From assembly GCA_963966185.1 (NCBI GenBank), contig CAWZYM010000384.1, forward strand, positions 491,001 through 555,000: a DNA stretch of 64,000 nt. The letters run 5' to 3'. Position numbers and translations under genes: made by a program. The notes beneath the pieces were generated by a model. It worked only from the letters and a program-made list of their open reading frames with translations, had not been told where the DNA came from and did not search any database. The stretch comes from Rhabditoides inermis (Eukaryota > Nematoda > Chromadorea > Rhabditida > Rhabditidae). Positions 43,774 through 55,809 of the stretch are shown here, in pieces (the first letter of the stretch is position 1; each line of letters begins with the position of its first letter).

Positions 43774-44567
43774 GCGCGCGCGGTGTCACCCGTGGCAACG
43801 ATGGGGCCAGTGAGAGAGAGTGGGTCTGAAGAGCTCATCCGAAATGACGGAAAGGGCCTCTCTTCTCTCTCTCTCCTCTCACCTGGTCCGTGTGACGCTA
43901 TAGATAGATAGACACATACGTGCTTTCGGGTTTCTGTGGGTTACGGGCGTGTGACTTTAGTCGATCACTCATTCACAGCTTTTGTCTCTCTTGCATGTAT
44001 CCGCTTGGCAACTGGAATGCATACGCGCGCACGTTGGCAGGGGCCAAACAGCAAGCACATATCACCGATGCGCGTTACGTTTCACGTACCGAAGCTCTAA
44101 GTTCTCCGTCGTTCATGTTGTGTCAATGAAACATTTGACAAATATGAGATTTTCTAAGTTTGATCTCTGACGCTCTTTTGCATTCGCATTCCACAATTGC
44201 CGCCTTTCACCATTGCAATGCTCTATTAGTCGTCGATCTCGACGTCACCCAGTCTTTCGAACATTCCCGAGTTTTAGGTAGAGTTCTAGTGTCGAGAACT
44301 ACTTCGTCAAAGTAGAGCTAGAAATATTTAGGGATAGAGAGAGGGTGAGAGGGGGGGGGGGGAGGGAGCAAGATGTGAGTGATCGCATTGGGTATGTATA
44401 GGAATCGCGGTCGCGTGTATTAGCTTCTCGTATGTTTATGCGTAGATATCTTTCTAACTTTTTGTCTTTTGTCCTTTTTCTATTTGAACATTCAAAAAAA
44501 AACCCGGGTGTTCTCATTTACTCCCTACCCTATCGCAGGACGCGCTTTGTCCATTTCCTATATGCTC

Positions 44568-44570
<3 letters not shown>

Positions 44571-44607
<37 letters not shown>
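44571..44607. repeat. (CT)n microsatellite
   Basis: CT tract about 340 bp upstream of the eag start codon. Confidence 0.9.
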
Positions 44608-44610
<3 letters not shown>

Positions 44611-44881
44611 CCTCCTTGTCTCCCTCCCATTACTGTGACGCTTTCTCCACATATACTGAATATTATCCCGTTTTCTAATGCGAAGAGTCTCCCACCGGTG
44701 AGAGAAAAACTACGAGAGAGATATAACGCAATCCCCGCCCCGCGATAATATGCATATGTGTCAGCAATAAACGACGCTTCTACTTGTTGTTGTGCACAAT
44801 TTCGTAACTCTCCCCACCGTGTTGCAGTGTTGAGTCTCGCTGGCGCCGCCGAGCTGGCGTCGTTAATTGCGCCCAGGTGGC

Positions 44882-44926
44882 AGAAGGACCAGAAGGACCA
44901 GAAGGACCAGAAGGACCAGAAGGACC
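44882..44926. repeat. five-copy 9-bp tandem repeat just upstream of the eag start
   Basis: AGAAGGACC is repeated five times without change and ends 18 bp before the start ATG. An in-frame TGA (44939-44941) separates it from the coding frame, so it is probably 5' leader or promoter sequence. Confidence 0.9.
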
Positions 44927-44944
44927 TCAAGAGGGACGTGAGCG

Positions 44945-47900
44945 ATGCCTGTGGCGAAGCGAGGCTTGGTCGCCCCGCAGAACACGTTCTTGGAGAACGT
45001 GATCAGACGGTGCAACAATGCTGGTGTGTGCTTCTTACTTTTTGAGTGAAACTTCACGCTATGGACTCAAATGAGGAAAAGTTAATTGTAAATTGCAGAC
45101 ACGTCGTTCATCCTGGCGAATGCGCAGATCGTCGACTATCCGATCGTCTACTGCAATGACGGATTCAGCAAGCTCGTGGGATACAGTCGTGCCGAGATCA
45201 TGCAGAAACCATGCAGGTGCGCAGCGCGACCGCCGCGCGACCGCCACGCGACATTATTTACCTAAATATTTTCAGTCTCTCTTTCATGCACGGAGATCAC
45301 AACGAACCGGGAAATGCGGCGCGTATCCAGGTGAATCGAGTTCAGAATATGTTAACACATGAAATTCTCGTCTGGCCGATCGTACGATGATTTGAATTGC
45401 GGAAAGATGTAAATGGAGAATATATTGTACATATAGAAGCGATAAAGGAAATAAAAGACGCTCCAGAGTGAAGCTTCCCCGCGCATCTGACCTTTCTTTC
45501 TCGTCTGTCAATGTCGCAAACTAGCCGGCAGCCATATTAAATAACTACAACATTTCAATTCGTTTCCAGGACGCGCTGGACTGTATTCGCACCGATCAGG
45601 CAGAACTGGGACTCTGCAAGAAAAACAGTGAGTGATATGATGATGTGAACAATATGTGATAGAGAACAATCGTATGAAATTCCTTCCACAAACTACTTTT
45701 TTTCCAGAAACTCCAATCTGGCTGCTCGTCCATCTGGCTCCGATCAAAAACGACAAGGTTACTTTTTATTTCAACTCATCAATTGATCAACATTGAATAA
45801 TTGCAGGACAACGTGGTGCTGTATCTGTGTCAGTTCAAAGACATCACACCACTCAAACAGCCACTCGACGATGAAAATAACAAGGGTGAGTTTATTTCTT
45901 GTTTTGTGAATTGTGATGCTGATACAAACAACTTCATAAAACATGTTTACATCTTTAGATGTCTCTTATTAGTACATGAAATAAAGTTATTAATAAATAT
46001 TGTAAAAATATATTGCACTTACAGGTCTGTCGCGCATTCTGCAAATTGCGCGGATCGCCAAGTCCAAGCAGCAATTCCACCAGATCGAGACGAAAGACCT
46101 GCACAAGTCAACAACCTCGGCCAACAACTTCACACAGGTGAGAGAGTGTCGTTGTCGTACTCTGAGAATGTTCTAACTTGTCTCGAATTCTCGTGGGAGG
46201 ATGAGCCTGTAATCTGTCCCCCCCTTCTCTCTCACTCGGTCGATAGGACACATCTTGCATGTGTGATTGAAGTGCTTCTCCCCCTCCATCCGCTGCCCAC
46301 TTCTTCGATTCGTGTGTATTTATTTTTTGTATTCCGCAGTTGCATCAGTTGCTGTGAATATGCCAATTTTAAGTTGCGCATGTTTGATCCATCGATTGTT
46401 TGACGATGTGTGCTCTCTCTTTTTAGTTGGACGAATCTCACAATCGGCCGCTAGTGAGTTGCATCGTCGCTCCTCCTTCCTCTTTGTGTCGTGTCAGCAC
46501 GCACGCGCACACGCACGCGAGACGCAACTCACGCGCGCGCCACTCACGCGTGCAACTCACGCGTGCACCCTGCATGTCCACCCGCTCGCCTCCACTATCT
46601 CCTTTCCGGACGCCGCGTTTCTCTGCACGTGTAGCGCTCGATCGCTTCGAAACTGAGAGTGGCGGGAGTTTCGCAGCGGTCGAGCGGGTCTCCGTCTCTC
46701 CCTCTCTCTCTCTCTGGCCCCTGTCTGCTTCGTAGGTGTCCGTATGATAGAGCGGGACTAGGCCTGGCAGACTAGCTAGACACGTGGGCGTTGCAGGTGA
46801 TGAACCTCGGCGGCGACATTCTCCCGCAGTACAGACAGGAGACACCCAAGACAAGCCCCCATATCATACTGCACTATTCCACATTCAAGGTGAGACATTC
46901 ATTCAAGTACTTAGCACCTTCACTATCACACATTTTCCAACGTTACCGTACGTTTTTCTAGACCATCTGGGACTGGTCGATTCTTGCATTGACGTTCTAC
47001 ACAGCGTTCATGGTGCCCTTCAATATAGCCTTCAAGAACAGGTATCAATAATCTTCTCTCTCGCACAACCTCTTTCTCTCTTCTCTCTCCTCTCTCTCTC
47101 CACCACCACTTCTTTCCCCACCACCTCACCAGAACGCCGCCGATCCGCGAGGGTCTGCTGACCCCCGGTGGCGGAGGGTCGGCGGAGGGCAATTCGACCC
47201 TATTCAACTACACGTTGGGGGAGAACGCGACGCGGCAGTTGATAGAGGAGATGATGCCCGCGAGCAAATGGCGGTACTGCTACTGCTGCTGAGCCTAACG
47301 CTTCTCCTCCCCACCGCATCAGCCATGCTACTTCTCCTCCTCCTCTTCCCTTTGCTTCTCCCACTGTCCCACTGTACCTCTTCTATTTTCAGTGTGCAAA
47401 GAGAGCATTTCATACATTCCTACTTCAGGTGACTGAATGTTGCATTGAGCTGTTTGTTTCCACTATGTCACTCCGCATGCCTCCCCCTCACTCGATTCGC
47501 AACTCGTTGTCAGACTGGACGCTTTGCTTGCATCTCTCTCACTGCTAGTCATTGCGTTGTCGTTGGGCGCTAGGCCATCGGCGCACCCAGTCAGTCACTT
47601 GGAGCTGGGCGGACCCTCGGGCGAACACCCCAGATGGTGCCAGCCTGGCGAGCCTGTTCCAGTGGCTGGCGTGTGCTTGCCACCTCACTCCTTCCATTCA
47701 GGGACTACCCCGGAGGAGGAATCGACTCTGTCGCCCTCATGGACTCGATCGTCGATGTCATCTTCTTCGCCGATATCCTCTTGAACTTCCACACCACCTT
47801 CGTCGGACCGGGAGGAGAGGTAAGGAATTTGGTATAGGGAATCTTTGTTGATATCATTGTATCGGAAAATGAAAAGGGAGAAATAACGAAAATGGAGAGA

Positions 47901-50900
47901 GAGAGAGAGAGAGATAACGACGAAAATACTTTACAGGTAGTGATCGAGCCTTCGGTCATTCGGCACAACTACTTCAAGTCGTGGTTCCTGATCGATCTGC
48001 TCAGCTGTCTTCCCTATGACATATTCTACATGTTCAAGAGGGATGACGAGGTCAGTCACCTTCACCTTCTGTTATGCTATGATTTGTATAGAATTACTAG
48101 CAAAAAACGAAACAAGGAGGTAGCAAGACGAAAACTCTGAGAACCGTCTAATTTGATGTGTACATTGTTTGCAGCGCATCGGTTCTCTGTTCTCGGCTCT
48201 GAAGGTAGTGCGACTGCTTCGACTCGGAAGAGTCGCCAGGAAGCTCGACAACTATCTCGGTATGTGTACAATGTCAGAATCAGAACGTCTAGAGTCTAAC
48301 AAACTGCCGTACCCAAGGAATGATGTTTCTCTGGTTCCTCTCAATACATAGAGAAGAGAAGTATGAAGAGGGCTATACAGACAAGTGGAGAGAGAAATAG
48401 AAAGACAGACAGACAGACAGACAGAGAGTGAAATACAGGCAAGAAGGTAGTGTGATACGTTTCAGAGTACGGCGCTGCGACTCTCCTGCTCCTGCTGTGT
48501 GCATATGTGCTCGTTGCCCACTGGCTGGCCTGTATATGGTTCAGCATAGGCGAGTACGAGGTGAAACTGAAGGTGGGTTCTTTTCAATTTGAAATAGTAG
48601 ATAATGATATGAAACTATTTCCATCTGACATAGTTATCTGGGAGCGTTTGAAGAAAACATCTGATCATGTGTCAAATACATTTCCTTTGTTCCAGATGGA
48701 GAACCTGACGACAGCCCTCGCTCTGCCTGACGGCTGGCTGTTCCGATTAGCCAATGACTTACGGTGAGTTCTTAGGTAACGTCACTATGTAGTTTAATGC
48801 GAACAATTCTGATCCGAGATTTTGTTGTGTTGTGCCCACCTCAGTGTGAAGGCTTGCACACAACTTCGAAAGAATGCGTAAAAAGACTATCAGTCACAAG
48901 TCCGCTCCACTTCAGGCAGCCGTACAACATCACTCTGTCCACGCGGACTCGCCTCGTCGGTGGACCCACCAGGACTAGCGCATACATCTCCGGTAAGCAA
49001 CTGGTTATGACAGAAAAACACTGTACGCTGTTTGGAGGCTAGCGCAGTTGATGTGTGCCAGCTAATCAGAAGAGGGTTTATAATTTGCAGCTCTGTACTT
49101 CACGATGTCGTGCATGTCTACCGTCGGCTTCGGCAACATCGCCTCCACCACCGACAACGAGAAGGTGGGGCATAGCGCGCCGCGTGCTCATTTACCAGCG
49201 TTACCGTTTCGTGTGTAGGTGTTCGGCGTGTGCATGATGATCATCTCTGCTCTGCTCTACGCCGCCATCTTCGGACACATGACCACTATCATCCAGCAGA
49301 TGACCAGCGCTACTGTCAGGTAAGACTTTTTGTCAAAACATATTGGTCGGGTTATCAAGTTACATGATTCAATCAATAAATTGAGATCCACGTACTTTCA
49401 GATACCACGATATGATCAGCAACGTGCGCGAGTTCATCAAGCTGCAGGAGGTGGGAGAGAGAGAGAGAGAGGGGGGAGAGGGAGAGGGAAACTCGTTCAG
49501 GTACCCAAAGAACTAGCGGAACGCGTGATGGACTACGTCGTTTCCACCTGGGCAATGACAAAGGGCATCGACACGGCAAAGGTGACGATACTATTTTCAA
49601 TAGAAAAACTACAGAAACACGCCTGCCTTATTGAAATTCAGACGTTTTACTGACATGCCCGATATGATGATTGCTAATGCAAATCTATGTTTATGGAAAT
49701 AATCGCAGTCTATTAATGTGAAACTGTCATTCTACGTCAATACATGTTTATCCTTCAGGTACTCGGATACTGTCCCAAGGACATGAAAGCAGACATATGC
49801 GTGCATCTCAATCGAAAGGTGGGTTGATTAGAGAGCGAGAAAAGCGGGAGAAAATAGAAGGAGAGAGGAGAGAGAAAAAAACATGAGAGACGGTTGTTTA
49901 CAGGTGTTCAACGAGCACACGTGTTTCCGTCTCGCTTCCGATGGCTGTCTGCGTAGTCTCGCTATGTATTTAGAGGTCAGCACTTACTATTTGTTCTAAC
50001 TTGATTCCATCAAATACATCACAACGATCAATAACATAACGTCTGGACTTGCAGTCGAACCACGCAGCTCCTGGGGACCTGTTATACCACACGGGCGAGT
50101 CTGTCGACGCCCTCTGGTTCGTCGTCAGCGGATCCCTCGAGGTCATTCAGGACGAGGAGGTCGTCGCCATACTCGGTCAGTCCACAGAGTCGACCACGAC
50201 GCGTGACCCCACGCGTCGCGTACAGCGCTGTGATCTGACATATGCGTTTCAGGAAAGGGCGACGTGTTCGGTGACGAGTTCTGGAAGGCGGGTGGAGGGA
50301 CGGGGCAGTCGGCTGCCAATGTGCGCGCCCTCACATACACTGACCTGCACATGATCAAGAAGGACAAACTCATGGAGGTCAGAGACCGCACTTTTATTAT
50401 AGCAGTTTGTAATATCCTAGTATTTTTACGGTTTCTGAAATATAATATGGAGCTGAACCTGCTAGCAAAATTATAATTTTTTCGACTAGCTAATCGTTTC
50501 ACATTTAGGTTCTCAACTTCTACAAGGCGTTTGCCAACTCGTTCGCCCGCAACCTCGTACTCACCTACAACCTCACGCATAGGGTAAGTAAAGGAACATT
50601 GATAAAATTCACTGTTATCTCTATGATATCCTAATACTTTGAAATAATGTTTCCATTACGTCGCTTTCATTACGAACTGGAAATGTTCAATTACTCACCG
50701 ATCTCTTTGCAGCTCAAGTTCCGTAAGACAGTGGACGTGAAGCGAGAGAAGGAGCTGGATGCACGGCGGAAGAACGAGAAGCTCACACTGAGTGCAGACC
50801 ACCCAGTCAGGAGGCTGCTATTCAGGTATGGAGGAGAAGTATTGACAATTTGAGACAACTACGATATAATTTAATACACCGCATAATTTGGTAGAAACAT

Positions 50901-52782
50901 TCCGTTGCAAGCTTGTGTAGGAAGGATTAGGTGTCACCTTTCTTCATCCAACCAAGTGTTCTTTGTTGCAGAATGCGTGAGCGGCACGGTCCGCGCATCT
51001 TCCCCTCGCCAATGTTCGCCGACATCGAGAAGGGACTCAAGGAGGGCAGGGAGGGAAAGACGTACGTGCACTGAACGGCTTGCATTATAGAAAACGAATG
51101 CTGTTGCGACACACGTTCAATGTCCACCGACTATGCATAAGCATAACAAGCTCTTTTCAGTCGCTCTGAGATGAACCGCATCTCGTCGCTCCACTCGATG
51201 GTCGATGAGACAAACAGCCTCGGCGCCAATCTGCGCAGCCCCCGGTGGGTGACTGAGTAAGGTTTTCGGAGTTTATTGTGAAGTTCATGTGTTGATATCC
51301 AATACTGTAAAGTACAGTTCGAAATTTCAGTCTAGGGAAAGTGGATGACAGAGTGAACTTGTTGAACACTTTGGAATTGTGCATCTTATTCTTGCTCGCA
51401 GGTCTGGTTCGTGTGGCGGGGCTCGCCGCCGGCCTCCGCTGCAGAAGAGACAGACAGTCGACGAGGACGCCCTCAGCCGAACCAGCTGGAACGGAGCACC
51501 CGGAGGAGACATCAAACGAGACCGGGTGAGCGCTTGGGTTTGCTGCCGCGACGCGACCGCGCCGCGTGCAGCGTTATCAGAGCAGCGGAGTGAATAACGA
51601 TATTCGCATTGCAGGAGTGGTCGTCGCTGTCGAATATTCGTTCGGAGATGCGTAACAAGCTAGAGACGATCGGGGATCGTCTGGCGACTGTGGAGCAGAT
51701 CAACGGGCGGATCAGCGGCATCGAGAGGATGATCGCGCACCTCATCAGCCAACAGGGACACGGCGGTCAGTGAAGAAAGAAAGACGGAGAAGATTGAGAT
51801 GGCGAATCGCTGCCAGTCTATTACAACATCGGAATAGACTGATAGTTGATGGTGACCTGCAGGCGCGACGCCGTCGACGCTGCCGATCGGCTCGACGCAC
51901 CACCTGTCGGAGCACCTGGGCTCGCCCAGCAACCTCGTCTCCCGCTCCGTCTCCTGGTCAGAGCAGGAGCCCGAGTGGAACCGCCCCGTGCCGCCGCTCG
52001 GCGAGTTGCGGAGAGAAGGTGGGTCGATCGTGTGCTAGCGTCAACCCGCCAACTTAATCATTTCATCATCTCAGTCCATTTATCTGTGATTGATGACGGA
52101 ATATGTACGTGACGACAAAAGTGACAAAAGCTCAAAAGTAACATTGAAGTTGATATTTATTCTGTCCAAGCACTGTTCCTCACTCGATTGTCTTATCGAT
52201 GCGGTCTCTCACATCTCTCTCGCTCTCACGTAGAGGCTCGTCTAGACCTTGAGTCCCTTTCTCGTCGTAGAATGAGATCGGACCTGGCATTTGTGTACAG
52301 AATGTGGAGGGGCGAAATCGACTTGTGTGTGTCCGCCATTTTTGAGGTTCGATCGAGTCGGACTCGCGGATCCACAACAAAAGTTTTTCCTCTGTCAAAG
52401 CCGAACAAAAACAATGTAAAAGCATTTCTTTCTCATCGAGTTTATGAAATAGTGAACAAATTACCCCCACATGTTTTCAATTCATCCTATTTCACATTTC
52501 TATCTTTCATTGATGCGTTACTGTAGCTTTCCTTTCACACATTTCACATGTTTTCACTTGTCCCCTGATCTATAAGAGTTTTGTAAACCTTGATCTTGTA
52601 TAATAATTGTTGATGCAATTAGAATAAAAATATTATTATATGATTTCATTGCTATAGTCATGTTGATACTTGCAGATTGGGACACGGAGGAGCCGGTGAC
52701 TCCGCCGCGAGTGCCAGTCATCCAGATCGACCAAGACACGGACCGCAACGTGGGCCCGCCGCCCGACCGCCGACGCGTGTGA
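44945..52782 (+). CDS. eag: Eag-type (KCNH1/5, EGL-2) voltage-gated potassium channel
   Basis: Complete gene in about 32 exons, roughly 1,006 residues, for a plasma-membrane K+ channel. The start ATG 44945-44947 follows an in-frame TGA and gives the PAS-cap [20 protein letters not shown]. The PAS domain (about 45099-45885) includes [17 protein letters not shown] and [12 protein letters not shown]1 is [20 protein letters not shown] (about 46970-47035), S2 begins [16 protein letters not shown]3 [12 protein letters not shown], and S4 carries [14 protein letters not shown] (48200-48245). The pore has the K+ filter SVGFGN-type sequence TVGFGN (49115-49140). The C-linker includes [11 protein letters not shown], and the cyclic-nucleotide-binding-homology domain has [10 protein letters not shown] and [13 protein letters not shown]-terminal coiled coil ([20 protein letters not shown]) matches the Eag tetramerisation region. 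TGA is 52780-52782. The EGL-2/Eag branch is favoured over Erg or Elk. Confidence 0.97.
46497..46577. repeat. CG/CA-rich alternating tract in eag intron
   Basis: The intron between the exons ending NFTQ and beginning VMNLGG contains about 80 bp dominated by CACGCACGCG-like alternating purine-pyrimidine steps. Such sequence can adopt left-handed DNA (established knowledge). No gene is seen in it. Confidence 0.6.
51546..51567 (+). repeat. 22-bp GC-only-rich direct repeat, copy 1 (eag intron)
   Basis: A 22-bp CpG-rich word (core CGCGACGCGACCGCGCCGCG) lies in an eag intron. It is identical to 52783-52804. Confidence 0.9.
52558..52628 (+). other. source of inverted duplicate at 60381-60452
   Basis: This stretch of the last eag intron reappears as its reverse complement at the right edge of the tandem array, with two mismatches in about 71 bp. 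Confidence 0.85.
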
Positions 52783-52804
52783 CCGCGACGCGACCGCGCC
52801 GCGT
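52783..52804 (+). repeat. 22-bp CpG-rich direct repeat, copy 2 (immediately after eag stop)
   Basis: The identical 22-mer begins directly after the TGA of eag, in its 3' untranslated region. A looser CGCGACCGC-rich relative lies in the intron at about 45222-45252. Confidence 0.9.
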
Positions 52805-53220
52805 CTGCGCGCTATATGTAACGCTTGTGTAGAGAGTGTAGCAGTCATCCACTGCCCCCGCCTTTCGTCTCTCTTTCAGACCAAAACGTCGTTTTGATAA
52901 TGAATAGAGAGTGTTTTGGGAGTCTCAAATTCGGCAGGGAATTGTCTCTTCCTTTATGTAATTGATAATTCCTAACTGTGACTGTATTCAATGTTTTCGC
53001 GCCGATTTTGTCTACAAAAATCCACGAGACTACGGGTTTCTGTTTCCCCCACCACTCACTACTGTTCCCACGATCTGTTCATCATTATACATGTGTTGCA
53101 TTGCATTGTGAAGATGTGGTCATACTTTATCAATTTTTTCATAAAGATGTTATATGACAAAGATATCAGTTAATTGACTACACGTCTTTTAGGGGGTGTA
53201 AACACGGATAAAATTGAGTT
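52805..53220. other. eag 3' flank
   Basis: AT-rich sequence after the eag stop, ending where the LINE fragment begins. No further gene was recognised. Confidence 0.5.
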
Positions 53221-53232
53221 AGCATCAAGGAT

Positions 53233-54441
53233 ATGAAAAAAATGATGACATTGCATTCGCTGGGAATTCGCGGTAACGTATTGGGATGGATTAGAAGTTT
53301 CTTGACCGACCGTCGCCAACAAGTAATGGTCGGTGATGAGCTCTCCTCTCCACGGCTTGTCAACTGTGGTGTACCACAGGGGTCTTGCCTAGGTCCCATA
53401 CTGTTCAATGTCTATATTAATGATATCATCTCTAATCTTCCCGACTATGTTGAGTGTGCGCTTTACGCCGATGATTTGAAAATTTCCTTTGCATTTGATG
53501 CGAATGATCCTTCCGCCCGGCATAAATTTCAAGTGGCAATTGATTTAGTCGCATGGTGGTCCCTTCAGTGGGGTTTACAAATTTCTACTCAGAAAACACA
53601 GATACTGCATATAGGACGTCGTAATCCCAGGCATGAATATTCCACACACGGCACAACTCTCGCCCCTGCCGATACTGTCAGGGATTTAGGCGTCTCTATC
53701 AGCAGTTCTCTTGTCTTTGACGATCACTATTCCAACATTGTTCAGAATACGCTTCACTCCATAAACGACTTTCTGCGCGTATATCGCACTCGCAATCTCA
53801 CTGTTCTTAAAGTCGCATATATAACCTATTTTCGGTGCAAACTCGAGTATTGTACAGAATTATGGAATCCTAAAGATGTGGGATCGGTGAATCTGATTGA
53901 GTCGGTACAGAGACATTTTACGCGCCGAATATGTCACCGTGCCGGCTTTTTCTCGCTCACTTATCCCCAACGCCTCCAGCTATTAGATCTTCAAACGCTC
54001 GAAGAGCGACGCTTAATAAACGATATCGCGTATATTCATAAGATTATGACTAATCGCACTAGTCTAGAGTATTCTGGCCTCTTCAACATTGTACCTTCCC
54101 GGTCTCGTGTTTCTCATGGGTGGCGCCTGATTCCTTGCTTTGACACAACTTTAAAGAGCAGCACGTTTTTCAGTAGGGTTTTTGCACTATGGAACACACT
54201 CCCCAACAACATCATTTTATCTGCGAAACATCAAACAGTGAAATCGTACCTCCTAGATAACCCCCATTTGTTCCCTCCGTCCAAAATTAGATGAGTACTC
54301 ATTTGGGAACCTGTGTTATCTGTTTTATCCTATTTTTGTGTTTATTTATTTTCAATCACACTTGCCGTATTCACTCTATTTATGTGTTTGTCCTGTGTTC
54401 TTCTATATAGTATACACGGTAATAAATATTATTATTATTAA
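53233..54441 (+). mobile_element. 5'-truncated non-LTR retrotransposon (Jockey/CR1-like reverse transcriptase fragment)
   Basis: An uninterrupted frame of about 353 codons (stop 54292-54294) covers the second half of a reverse transcriptase and its C-terminal region. It shows RT motif GVPQGSCLGPILFNVYIND, the catalytic YADD (about 53466-53477), a WSLQWGLQIST helix and the LEYCTELWNP block typical of Jockey/CR1-type LINEs. The endonuclease, ORF1 and first RT motifs are missing, as expected from 5' truncation. A 3' untranslated tail ends in an ATT/TTA microsatellite at about 54420-54441. No target-site duplication was found by eye. It is inserted downstream of eag in the same orientation. The frame carries no stops, so the insertion looks recent, but the copy cannot be autonomous. 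Confidence 0.88.
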
Positions 54442-54819
54442 TACAAAGTTTCACTGTTTGACTATTGAAAATCTTGTGAATACATGTGTGTACATATGAA
54501 TGGGCCTTTACACATTCACAATAAAAATTGTCTATGTCAAACGTATATATCAAGATATATTTTTAGAACCAAAGATTATTATCCAATACAGTTCTATCCA
54601 TAAGGTGTTCGATAATTGTTCGATAATTATAATTCGAAGTTGTAACGAGAATGGTCACCTTTCCTCTTAACCCGCTGCGAATTTTCATTCCCTGTGGACC
54701 AGTGTTGTCCACTATATAAGTACATAAGGCACTATCCATGTAATATTTTTCAGTTCATCTTTTTTTAATTACTGAAATTGTTCTTCGCACGAGCCTTTTT
54801 AACTATATTTATTTTCAAA
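54442..54819. other. gap between LINE and next gene
   Basis: AT-rich, with a TATATAAG word near 54712-54719 about 100 bp before the next start codon that could be a TATA-type promoter element. No gene was seen. Confidence 0.45.
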
Positions 54820-55800
54820 ATGCGACCTCGGTATTTCAAAAAGCCATACGTACATCTGGATTCCACTGAATTCTGTACGTTTTTGATGTTGATAAAATCA
54901 TGTTCACCAGCATATATGTGCGCAGTTGTACGAGCAGTATTCATGTTTATTGGGGCTATGTGCGGTTTACTCCTTTTGGTAAACGGTATCGATGTCATCG
55001 ACAGTGACAGATGTCCACTATTCAAAGAGGTATGGGAGAGGGGGGGGGGGAGGTTCCATGTGTTCAGCTCCCGTACGTGTTCATTATCTGTGGACTCATG
55101 CTCACCATCCTCTGTGTACGCACGTCATATTGGGGCACGGTGAGTTTTACGAAATGATTATGAAAGATGAACTTTCTAGGAGTACCGTGAGACCCGTCAA
55201 CTACTGGCATTAGTCTGGGGCGCGTTCCTCTTCTGTACCTCATATATAAGGAACACATGAAGAAGAACAATTAAGATGCCCTGGTACATAAACATAAGAC
55301 TGGCTACATATTTCTATATTATATAGTAGTATGCATTCCAGGCTGTGCCCCACTCTCCGACCACCTGCGATGCCAGTATAGTAGAATCTTCTTTCATCAT
55401 AGAATGGGCCTGGCCTTCCGTCAGCATTTTCGTAGTGTGAGTTTCAAAACTGGCATATGACGTCATTGATGACCTACAGTTATTCTCTGCAGCCTATTCG
55501 CCGTGTCCTTCTACGTACTTCGCCGCTGCTGCCGCAAGAGGGTGAGTACATGCACAAACTGTTGCTACATAGTTGGTTACTAGTAATTAGTACGTGATAG
55601 GTTTATGTTTAGAGTAGTAGTACAGAGATATAGTGACGATTGAGAATACGAGAGTAAGATTGGTATGATTTCAGTGGAGGGTGGGGAGGGCGCAGACTGC
55701 GTGGAGTGTGGGGATGGAAGAGTGCTCGCAGAGGGCTGGCGAGACGACTGTCCGTCCCACATCACCCCCATACCATGGACATTCATCATGAACCACTTGT
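54820..55800 (+). CDS. putative multi-pass membrane protein, exon model uncertain after exon 3
   Basis: The start ATG 54820-54822 gives MRPRYFKKPYVHLDSTEFC. Exon 1 (to 55030) has a hydrophobic helix (AVFMFIGAMCGLLLLVNGID). Exon 2 (about 55067-55140) has LPYVFIICGLMLTILCV. Exon 3 (about 55180 onward) has RQLLALVWGAFLFCTSYI and can stop at TGA 55257-55259. Downstream exons at about 55342 and 55496 encode IIEWAWPSVSIFVVLFAVSF then YVLRRCCRKR, a convincing helix with a basic stop-transfer end. Joining that frame to exon 3 needs a weak donor. A second, fully phased join gives a different, less membrane-like frame ending at TAG 55807-55809. Three or four helices are likely. No family was recognised. 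Confidence 0.5.
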
Positions 55801-55809
55801 ATGGGTAGT

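Larger units (their letters stand above)
40321..44944. other. 4.6-kb upstream region of the Eag channel gene
   Basis: No coding exon was found. It contains a CpG-rich stretch at about 41570-41930 that could be a promoter or untranslated first exon. It also holds several CT/GA tracts, a (G)n run near 44352-44361, and a 9-bp tandem repeat just before the eag start. A very short frame beginning at ATG 44750 (six codons) would be an upstream ORF if it is transcribed. Confidence 0.5.

Noticed and set aside
44758..45045. Overlapping upstream frame containing the QKDQKD repeat before the eag start
   Set aside because: It begins at GTG rather than ATG and has no internal ATG before the eag start, so it is not a credible upstream ORF.
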